From Methanobacteriaceae archaeon (lineage in GTDB: Archaea; Methanobacteriota; Methanobacteria; Methanobacteriales; Methanobacteriaceae): a DNA stretch of 7,446 bases. Positions 1 through 5,312 of the stretch are shown here, piece after piece. Positions within the stretch are counted from its first letter, which is position 1. Each line of letters opens with the position of its first letter. Location of the stretch: positions 1 to 7,446 of the forward strand of contig JADGNH010000096.1 of the NCBI GenBank assembly GCA_017883605.1, read 5' to 3'. The notes beneath the pieces were generated by a model, which worked only from the letters and a program-made list of their open reading frames with translations, was not told the origin of the DNA and ran no database searches. The position numbers and the translations under genes were made by a program.

Positions 1-168
1 GACTAAAAAAGGCCTATATGAGACTAAAAAAGGCCTATATGAGACTAAAAAGATCAATCTATAGGGGACGAAAAAAAGGCCTATAAAACACTAAGAAGAA
101 GGAGATTCTATAAAGACTAAAAAGAAGAGATCTTATGAGAGACTAAAAAGAGAGATTAAGGCTCTCAT
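1..168. repeat. degenerate tandem array, GACTAAAAA-headed units
   Basis: About seven direct units can be phased by their GACTAAAAA-like heads at 1, 22, 43, 67 (GACGAAAAA), 89 (CACTAAGAA), 115 and 141. Unit lengths are 21, 21, 24, 22, 26, 26 and about 28. Units 1-21 and 22-42 are identical and hold the palindrome AGGCCT; the unit at 67 keeps AAAGGCCTATA. Later units lose AGGCCT but keep the head and an AT-rich tail (TCTATAAA, TTATGAGA, CTCATAAA). The + strand is purine-rich, so each unit gives a T-run on the minus strand, downstream of the minus-strand gene that ends at 216. No spacer/repeat alternation of CRISPR type is present. The array probably continues past the left edge. Confidence 0.8.
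135..168. repeat. small inverted repeat within the array
   Basis: ATGAGAG at 135-141 is the exact reverse complement of CTCTCAT at 162-168, leaving a 20-base loop. It lies between the minus-strand T8 run (176-183) and the rest of the tandem array, so a transcript leaving the small membrane-protein gene could form a weak hairpin here. Seven base pairs in such biased sequence can occur by chance. Confidence 0.35.
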
Positions 169-175
169 AAATCAT

Positions 176-183
176 AAAAAAAA
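176..183 (-). terminator. T8 run, probable terminator of the small membrane-protein gene
   Basis: An A8 run on the + strand (T8 in the minus-strand transcript) starts about 33 bases after the stop codon of the gene at 216-404. Archaeal terminators are commonly simple T-rich stretches. Further T5-T7 runs follow in every unit of the adjacent tandem array and could act as backup sites. Confidence 0.45.
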
Positions 184-215
184 TTTATTTTAAGGATTTA
201 AGTAATATATAAAGT

Positions 216-404
216 TCAACTTCCCAAAACCAGAGGGAGTATCAGGAAAGGCAGAATTCCTCCAGCTAAAAACAACACCACCCCGCCAATGGTATAATTA
301 TCTTTTCTGTCCATTATCCCTACGCAGATAAGTATCACACCTAAAAATGCCATAATGGGCGGTATTATGTGAGAAAATATTAAGGATCCTATAATTTCCA
401 CCAT
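216..404 (-). CDS. small two-helix membrane protein, unknown function
   Basis: This encodes 62 residues beginning MVEIIGS. An upstream in-frame TTG at 410 exists, but AAGGTGA at 411-417 lies 6 bases from the ATG at 404, so the ATG is the better start. The protein is almost entirely hydrophobic: one segment over roughly residues 4-29 contains two adjacent prolines, a short charged turn (DRKDNY) follows, and a second segment runs to the C-terminus with GG and two prolines. The pattern is a helical hairpin in the cytoplasmic membrane with no long soluble part. I do not recognise the family. The gene stands alone on the minus strand, 286 bp downstream of the ATPase gene and followed by a T8 run. 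The good ribosome binding site and clean topology argue that it is real despite its size. Confidence 0.7.
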   Translation of the reverse strand: MVEIIGSLIFSHIIPPIMAFLGVILICVGIMDRKDNYTIGGVVLFLAGGILPFLILPLVLGS

Positions 405-410
405 TTTCAA

Positions 411-417
411 TCACCTT
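411..417 (-). promoter_or_regulatory. Shine-Dalgarno site deciding the start at 404
   Basis: The minus-strand reading AAGGTGA, close to the methanogen consensus GGAGGTGATC, is 6 bases before ATG 404. The TTG at 410 would directly abut this site and is therefore an unlikely start. Confidence 0.65.
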
Positions 418-690
418 CGATCTTCTTAAATTTGTTAATCTTACTTAAATTTATGAAAATTTTAAATTAAATTTGTAAGTTATACTAGTTTAAATTATTA
501 AATTTTAGTTTATAAATTAGTTCATTATTTTCAAACTTAAAGTAAATAGTAAATTTAATTAAATGAGTTATTTTTTAATTTAATTAACTGAAATCTATTT
601 TTTTAAAAATTAATCAATATTTCTGTTTTTAAATTTCTTTAATCAATTCAAATTTTTTAATTTTTTGAAATACCCATCAGTTGTATCTGA

Positions 691-2244
691 TTATTTATCT
701 TCATCCAGAATTATACTGCGCAGTTCTTTTTCAGACTCTGCTATCACATCTATCCGGTCTACAGTTATTCCTTGTTTTTTAAGATGATCTACAACATCTA
801 CAGGGGTTACAGTTTCCTCTAAGTCAACTATCAGAGCATCGGATTCGTAGGAGATTTTCATTGCACCGTACCTTGAGAGAGCTTCACTGGCCTCTGAAAT
901 TGAACCAGTTTTTACTCTGAAAGAACGTGTTTTATTTTTAATTTGAGATATATCGATTTTTTTTCTCTCAAGGGCAATTAAAACGTGTTTTTCCAGGGCT
1001 TTTTCCAGAATAGGCACATCAACATAGTCTTTTCCTTCATTTATGCGCACTGCCTGGCTGATCTGAGCAATGTCTCTGGCATGGGCGAAACTGGGTTTAA
1101 GACCCTCTCCCCCATTATCCACAGAATCATAAACTTTAACAAACCTCTCCAAAACATCTGCATCATATTTTTCATTGAGAATATCAATATTCATCTTAAA
1201 TACCTCTGTAACGTCTTTTAAATTCGGAGTTTTAAGAAAAATATGCATTGGAGCTCTTCTAAGGTGTGATTCATCCATTATACTTATATCTAGGTTGGTG
1301 GAGAAAGTTGGTATGAAATGGCTGTGCAAAACCACCGGAATTCCCCTCACATAAACTAAATCTCTTTTATTTTCCATGGGAACAATGAGCCGGTTTAAAA
1401 CAAGTTCATGGTCATCTCTCTGCCTACCGAGGTCGTCTATCAGTAAAATACCACCGTTTGCCTTTATGATGGGTGAAGTTTCATACACACCTTTTTTTGG
1501 GTTATATTCTGTCTCCAGTTTGTTTAAGCTTAGTTCAGCACCGGTAATAACGAATGGAGCATTCACTTTAACCCATCTTGGATCTTCGGGTTGTTCAGGA
1601 CACATTCTGTGGAAATCAGGGTCGTAGATCTGGATTAAACTACCACCAAATTCTATAAACTTGGGAATTACAATGGGGGGTAGGAGACCAGGCGTTTTAC
1701 TCATAATAAATGTTTTTCCTGTGCCGGGGGGACCATAAAGGAATATTCCCTTACCAATGGTACAGGAATCAATGAGACACTCTTTAGCGTATTCAACGCC
1801 TACCACTTCCTGGAAGGCTTTCTCCACAACTTCAGAAGGAATTTTGGTGGGGTATCGGCCCTCCAGCTGGGAATCCATGATTTCAAAATAGTGTTCATAG
1901 GAAACAGGGGCCGTGCCTATGTACGGGTTTTCTTCCAAAATTCCCCGGACCTTTCCACGTCCTTTTTTAGTTATGGTATATTCAATGCTTGAAAATAAGA
2001 AACCACCGCTTACAGGGGCGCAAAAACCGTTTTTTTCCAGTTCACCAATGATATTTTCAAGGATGTCCCAGTGTAATCCGGTTATATCATTTATGATGCT
2101 TGTTTTTACGCTACCATAGCTGGATATTATTTTTAAGATCAGATCATTTACAAAGGTGTCTAAGAGTCTGAGTTCATCCATGGTTTTGGGCTGCTTAACC
2201 GTCTCAAAGATTTTTTCCATTTTTTGATCATGATAATAATTCAT
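691..2244 (-). CDS. AAA+-type ATPase with N-terminal winged-helix-like region
   Basis: This is a 517-residue P-loop ATPase (numbered from ATG 2244). Residues about 20-110 look like a winged-helix module ending in a YTITKKGRGKV stretch. Walker A GPPGTGKT is at 171-178, Walker B ILLIDD at 266-271 followed by LGRQ, a sensor-1-like FSTNLD at 314-319, and an arginine-finger-like LRR at 328-330. The conserved block between the Walker motifs (IYDPDFH, DPRWV, KANGGILLIDD) matches a family usually annotated as predicted AAA ATPase, distantly MoxR/Lon-like; its substrate is not known. The last ~70 residues form a separate alpha/beta domain with alternating strands and helices. No transmembrane segment is apparent, so it should be cytoplasmic. 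The gene is flanked by AT-rich spacers of 286 bp and 335 bp and looks monocistronic. An upstream ATG at 2283 would add 13 residues but has no comparable ribosome site. Confidence 0.9.
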   Translation of the reverse strand: MNYYHDQKMEKIFETVKQPKTMDELRLLDTFVNDLILKIISSYGSVKTSIINDITGLHWDILENIIGELEKNGFCAPVSGGFLFSSIEYTITKKGRGKVRGILEENPYIGTAPVSYEHYFEIMDSQLEGRYPTKIPSEVVEKAFQEVVGVEYAKECLIDSCTIGKGIFLYGPPGTGKTFIMSKTPGLLPPIVIPKFIEFGGSLIQIYDPDFHRMCPEQPEDPRWVKVNAPFVITGAELSLNKLETEYNPKKGVYETSPIIKANGGILLIDDLGRQRDDHELVLNRLIVPMENKRDLVYVRGIPVVLHSHFIPTFSTNLDISIMDESHLRRAPMHIFLKTPNLKDVTEVFKMNIDILNEKYDADVLERFVKVYDSVDNGGEGLKPSFAHARDIAQISQAVRINEGKDYVDVPILEKALEKHVLIALERKKIDISQIKNKTRSFRVKTGSISEASEALSRYGAMKISYESDALIVDLEETVTPVDVVDHLKKQGITVDRIDVIAESEKELRSIILDEDK

Positions 2245-2246
2245 CT

Positions 2247-2255
2247 GACCACCTT
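2247..2255 (-). promoter_or_regulatory. Shine-Dalgarno site deciding the ATPase start
   Basis: The minus-strand reading AAGGTGGTC lies just before ATG 2244, one mismatch from the AAGGTGATC core. It falls inside the longer reading frame from 2283, which is the main reason to choose the shorter 517-residue product. Confidence 0.65.
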
Positions 2256-2337
2256 CTTTCATCGTGAAGTCAACACATTTCAAATTTAAGTATTAAATTA
2301 TTTTATGAACGATAATTTATTTCTATGTGTTTTAAAT

Positions 2338-2377
2338 ATATTTTAAGAGTTTTATACATATATTTTAAGAGTTTTAT
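2338..2377. repeat. 18-bp direct repeat pair
   Basis: ATATTTTAAGAGTTTTAT occurs exactly at 2338-2355 and 2360-2377, a 22-bp period or about two helical turns. It sits 60-130 bp upstream of the ATPase gene, so a paired operator is possible. No known regulator is recognised. Being AT-rich, it also overlaps possible minus-strand TATA elements (TATATTTAAAA near 2333-2343). Confidence 0.7.
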
Positions 2378-2455
2378 GCCATTTTTGGGGTGTTCTAAAC
2401 TATTTTTTAAGCGTTTAAAAACTTTTTTATGGTTTTTTAAAATATTTTAGTGTAT

Positions 2456-2547
2456 AAATCTTGAATGTTAGTATAAATCGGGAATATGGTTAATAAATCT
2501 TGAATGTTAGTAAATCTTGAATGTTAGTATAAATTGGGAATATGGTT
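2456..2547. repeat. composite direct repeats in A-B-A-A-B order
   Basis: Element A, AAATCTTGAATGTTAGT (17 bp), is exact at 2456-2472, 2495-2511 and 2512-2528. Element B, ATAAATCGGGAATATGGTT (19 bp), is at 2473-2491 and, with one change (C to T), at 2529-2547. The order is A-B-A-A-B, with only TAT between the first B and the next A. The array lies in the spacer between the HAD gene's 3' end (2580) and the ATPase gene. The arrangement suggests duplication of an A-B unit plus an extra A. No coding potential, palindromy or transposase is seen. Confidence 0.85.
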
Positions 2548-2579
2548 CTAATAAATCTGGTGATTACAAATAACGTGCA

Positions 2580-3260
2580 TCACAGGATTTCTTTAACTTC
2601 ACTTATATCTGATACTATGTCCAGTTTTATGCCCTCTTTTTCTATGTATCTTTCTTCAGCTTCTGTTAATTTAGAATTTACCAGTATGACTGACATTCCA
2701 ACGTTTACTGCTCCCAATATGTCTTCACTGAACTTGTTACCTACCATTATAGATTTCTCTGCTTTACAGCCCATGCGTTCTAGGGCAAGCTGGAAAATCT
2801 TTTCGTCGGGTTTTGCTACCCCTGCTTCCTGGGAGGTTACTACCTGGTCAAAGAAGTGGTTTAAACCGAGTCTTATTAACTTCTCCCATTGCTTGATGGT
2901 TATTCCATTTGATATTACCCCTAAATGATATCTTTTACCTTTTAGATAGATCAGAGTAGACATGGTCTCTGGGAACAGTCTTAAAAGCGCAAATTTCACG
3001 TTATGATAAGTTATCATCCCCAATGCTATTAAAAGTGGTTTTTCTTCACCAAAAACCCTTTTAGTTAAGACATTGAAGTGTTTATCGTAGTTTGAACCTT
3101 TTTCTTTTATTATCTCCCTGAGAAGTTTATATGCATCTTCAGTTTCCAGGGGCAATCCGGCGTCGATCATTACATTTAGGGCTGCTTTCCTGGCTAATTT
3201 GGCAAATCCGGATGTATCATAAAGTGTATCGTCTATATCAAAAAAAACGGCTTTTTTCAT
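2580..3260 (-). CDS. HAD-superfamily hydrolase (subfamily I, phosphatase-like)
   Basis: The 226-residue length is typical of small archaeal HAD phosphatases. Motif I is FDIDDT with D8 and D10 as predicted nucleophile and acid/base. Motif II is VISNG with S117 and N118, motif III is the lysine of AKPD (K150), and motif IV is VGNKFSEDILGA (174-184 region). A helical cap lies between motifs I and II (about 15-100), as in subfamily IA. The first acidic residue of motif IV is replaced by Asn (N175), while E179 and D180 remain. It resembles the archaeal/eukaryotic TIGR02253-type group; the physiological substrate is unknown. It lies 210 bp downstream of polB2 on the same strand, a neighbourhood I recall from related methanogens, but the repeat-filled gap makes co-transcription uncertain. 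The ATG at 3260 is preceded by only a weak GGTG-like site at about 3267-3270. Confidence 0.9.
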   Translation of the reverse strand: MKKAVFFDIDDTLYDTSGFAKLARKAALNVMIDAGLPLETEDAYKLLREIIKEKGSNYDKHFNVLTKRVFGEEKPLLIALGMITYHNVKFALLRLFPETMSTLIYLKGKRYHLGVISNGITIKQWEKLIRLGLNHFFDQVVTSQEAGVAKPDEKIFQLALERMGCKAEKSIMVGNKFSEDILGAVNVGMSVILVNSKLTEAEERYIEKEGIKLDIVSDISEVKEIL

Positions 3261-3391
3261 CTTAACACCACAATCCTACACTAACCAAAGAAGTTCATTT
3301 GAGATTACATAATCATTAATTATTTTTTTCTATTCAATTCTGTAAAAAATCTTTTATTTACTTAAACTCTTTTATACAACCTGGAAAATTC

Positions 3392-3467
3392 TTCTATTGG
3401 ATTAAAAACTGTTTTATTCTATTAAATTCGAAAACTGTTTTATTTTCTATTGGATTAAAAACTGTTT
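3392..3467. repeat. three imperfect tandem repeats downstream of polB2
   Basis: A 23-bp unit opening TTCTATTGG and ending ACTGTTT is exact at 3392-3414 and 3445-3467. A diverged middle copy (TTCTATT…GAAAACTGTTT) occupies 3417-3440. The array abuts the polB2 stop codon at 3471, so it would be transcribed as the 3' UTR of that operon. An A6 run at 3344-3349 (T6 on the minus strand) further downstream might be the actual termination site. Confidence 0.8.
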
Positions 3468-3470
3468 CTC

Positions 3471-4118
3471 TTAGCTTAGAAATGCATCTAAACTGGATTG
3501 TTTTTCTTTATGGATCATATCTTCTTTAGAGTAGCCAAGAGCGTCTATTATCCGTAAAACAGCTGGTAAAACCTGATTTTCTATGTAATAGGATGGATCG
3601 TAGTTTGAAATCTCTGCATCTTCCAGCGGCACGGCCCTTTTGCTTATGGGTCCCTTCCCTTTGACCACCACATATCGAATGATGGAACCTCTGCCCACAT
3701 TTCTACCTTTCTTCAGGGCTTTTTTGGCCGCCATTACGTGGGGGGCCTTTTGAACGTATTCTTCTGGATTTTTGGTTAGTTGAGTATGGATTACCAGGTC
3801 TTCCAGAGAGATATTCCCTTCAGTTATATCCTGTATAACCTTTTTTATGATTTTCGCCGCTTTTTGTGGAGATGCATCTTTTAATATAGCTTTTAAAACG
3901 CTTCCCTGTGTTTTTTTGGCCACAGGAGCCCAGTCTCTCCTTACAAGCTCCAAACCTTTTACCACTATGGTATCGTCCTGGATGAGGGCGTATCTTTTTT
4001 TAGTTACAAAGAAACCCCTCTGGTAGAATCCTTCAAATTCAAGTTCCATACCTTCCGGGAGGTCCTGATTTATGGAATCCAGAAAACCGTCTACATTTTC
4101 CTTTATTTCATCATTCAA
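3471..4118 (-). CDS. polB2: DNA polymerase B small subunit of a split family B polymerase (PolB2)
   Basis: This 215-residue protein corresponds to the C-terminal palm/thumb portion of archaeal family B replicative polymerases. It covers the stretch ELEFEGFYQRGFFVTKKRYAL (24-45, with the KKRY motif), GLELVRRDW (55-63), the thumb helices, and KGKGPISKRA and YYIENQVLPAVLRI (177-190). The tail Q207-x-x-L210-x-x-F213-L214 fits a PIP box for PCNA binding. Exonuclease motifs and the YxDTD catalytic motif are absent. In Methanothermobacter these sit on a separate PolB1, and the two subunits (MTH1208/MTH208) form one enzyme, so this is a natural split and not a pseudogene. The start is TTG at 4118, overlapping the rps8e stop by 8 bp; the next in-frame Met (24) would cut into conserved sequence. 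GGTG 6 bases upstream, inside rps8e, can serve as its ribosome site. Confidence 0.93.
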   Translation of the reverse strand: MNDEIKENVDGFLDSINQDLPEGMELEFEGFYQRGFFVTKKRYALIQDDTIVVKGLELVRRDWAPVAKKTQGSVLKAILKDASPQKAAKIIKKVIQDITEGNISLEDLVIHTQLTKNPEEYVQKAPHVMAAKKALKKGRNVGRGSIIRYVVVKGKGPISKRAVPLEDAEISNYDPSYYIENQVLPAVLRIIDALGYSKEDMIHKEKQSSLDAFLS

Positions 4119-4491
4119 CCATTACACCATTTATCATGCCGTGTTGACCTGGCCTGGACGTGACTCTAACCTTTCCCAGACTGGTTTCCACCACAGCACC
4201 CTTGTTTATGATGTTCCTTCTTACAAATTGGAAGTTGGCCGTGTTTTCCACCACACCCAGGATATCCGCTGCCTGGACCTGGTTGTTTTTAGGGTCCACC
4301 ACGTTGATCTTATTATCATTGGTAAGTCTGAGCTTTTCATTCCCACCTTTGGTTCTGATCCGTTTTATCTTACGTTCACCAATCTTGGTTTCGGCAGGCT
4401 CTTTCCCAAATTCAATTTTTCTTTTATTTCTGTTAGTCTTTAAGCGTCCACCTGTTGGTTTTCTTAATGATTTTCCTTGCCATATTGCCAT
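4111..4491 (-). CDS. rps8e: 30S ribosomal protein S8e
   Basis: This encodes 126 residues, the full length for archaeal S8e, a small-subunit ribosomal protein shared by archaea and eukaryotes and absent from bacteria. Recognisable segments are the N-terminal MAIWQGKSLRKPTGGRLK, the basic KRKIEFG stretch, ETKIGERKIKRIRTKGGNEKLRL (about 34-56) and the C-terminal VTSRPGQHGMINGVMVE. The protein is rich in Lys and Arg, as expected for rRNA binding. ATG 4491 has a strong site, GAGGTGA at 4496-4502, four bases upstream. Its stop (TGA) overlaps the TTG start of polB2 by 8 bp, indicating translational coupling of a translation gene with a replication gene. Confidence 0.97.
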   Translation of the reverse strand: MAIWQGKSLRKPTGGRLKTNRNKRKIEFGKEPAETKIGERKIKRIRTKGGNEKLRLTNDNKINVVDPKNNQVQAADILGVVENTANFQFVRRNIINKGAVVETSLGKVRVTSRPGQHGMINGVMVE

Positions 4492-4495
4492 CTTT

Positions 4496-4502
4496 TCACC
4501 TC
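4496..4502 (-). promoter_or_regulatory. strong Shine-Dalgarno site of rps8e
   Basis: The minus-strand reading GAGGTGA, four bases before the ATG at 4491, is the best match to the archaeal consensus on this strand of the window and fits high expression of a ribosomal protein. Confidence 0.75.
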
Positions 4503-5095
4503 AATAATATTCAATACAATTTTTTATTTTTTAATCATTCAATAACTTATTCTAAATTCAACTCGTTTATTAATGAAATAGTCTAAAAATTCAATTCATC
4601 AAATGAAATCATTTAAATTTTAATTTCACTGAGTTTATAACCTTTATACAAAGATTGAAGATTTTAGGGATCTTTTTTCGAATCTTCTTTATCTTTAATA
4701 AATCTATTTAATACAGGCTCGAGAATTATAATATAAAAAAGTCCATTCTCTGAGATTAAATCATTGGTAGTTATAACATATTAACTTTTTTAATTTTTTG
4801 ATCTTAAGCTTGGAGGAACTCTTTATCCTAAAAATATAGGTTAGAAATATATTAAATAAAGTAACGTGTTATTTAACAATATCTTTTTTGTGTTATAAAT
4901 ATTTACTTTAATATTTGAGATCCGACACCAAGTAAATAAAGTTGACATATTTCAAAACTACATTATTTAAAGATAGTAATCAATGAATTTGACCGAATAA
5001 ATTCCATTTTTTTAAAATTTCAGTCAGATAATGAATTATTCCTAAAGGTTGTGATTTATTTTTTTTACTGAATTTAAATTATTTAGGTCTAATTT

Positions 5096-5137
5096 ATTAA
5101 CAAAACAAAAAAAACTATTAACAAAACAAAAAAAAAC
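5096..5137. repeat. tandem pair ATTAACAAAACA(n)C
   Basis: ATTAACAAAAC followed by A8 and C occupies 5096-5115. The same sequence with A9 follows at 5117-5137, a 21-bp period. It opens the A-rich part of the spacer upstream of the radical SAM gene. It may be a rigid poly(dA:dT) element or a simple slippage duplication. Confidence 0.7.
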
Positions 5138-5239
5138 ACAAAGAACCATAAACAGAATATCAGCGGTTTATACAAAAATGGGTTAATCAAAAAAACACGT
5201 AAAAATTACACCAAAAAAAAACTTACAATCTCATTTTAA

Positions 5240-5252
5240 CGAAATATATTAA
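5240..5252 (+). promoter_or_regulatory. candidate BRE/TATA promoter of the radical SAM cassette
   Basis: CGAAATATATTAA combines a purine-rich BRE-like lead (CGAAA) with a TATA-like core. Transcription would then start near 5270-5277, giving a leader of about 40 bases before the ATG at 5313. The region is AT-rich, so alternative TATA matches (GATATAAA at 5263-5270) cannot be excluded. Confidence 0.45.
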
Positions 5253-5312
5253 TTAAATAGATGATATAAAATTAAATTAATTATTAAAAATTTTAAAGTC
5301 AAGAGGTTTTTC

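Larger units (their letters stand above)
4503..5312. other. long AT-rich gene-free divergent spacer
   Basis: About 810 bp separate the leftward rps8e-polB2 operon from the rightward radical SAM cassette. I see no credible ORF or RNA gene. It holds TATA-like candidates on both strands (minus-strand TTATAAAC near 4634-4641; plus-strand TTATAAATA near 4894), and inverted repeats with arms 4657-4663/4681-4687 (GAAGATT/AATCTTC) and 4900-4908/4930-4938 (TATTTACTT/AAGTAAATA). The part from about 5100 to 5225 is strikingly A/C-rich and T/G-poor on the + strand, with several A7-A9 tracts. The hairpins are weak given the composition. Confidence 0.7.

Noticed and set aside
1..168. CRISPR array at the left edge
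   Set aside because: Units are contiguous tandem copies of 21-28 bp without unique spacers, and no cas gene is present.
440..479. Hairpin-like CTTAC…GTAAG in the spacer between the ATPase and small membrane-protein genes
   Set aside because: Arms pair imperfectly and the region is almost pure A/T, so chance pairing is expected.
985..2119. Plus-strand open frames inside the ATPase gene (985-1221, 1376-1627, 1913-2119)
   Set aside because: They are antisense shadows of a gene with intact ATPase motifs and have no ribosome sites or recognisable domains.
2542..2928. Plus-strand open frame over the HAD gene 3' end
   Set aside because: It begins inside the composite repeat, is antisense to HAD motifs, and has no family resemblance.
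3471..4118. Truncated DNA polymerase pseudogene
   Set aside because: The fragment boundary, conserved KKRY/thumb sequence and PIP box match the natural PolB1/PolB2 split known in Methanobacteriales.
4072..4507. Two plus-strand frames opposite rps8e
   Set aside because: They are antisense to a clearly conserved ribosomal protein gene.
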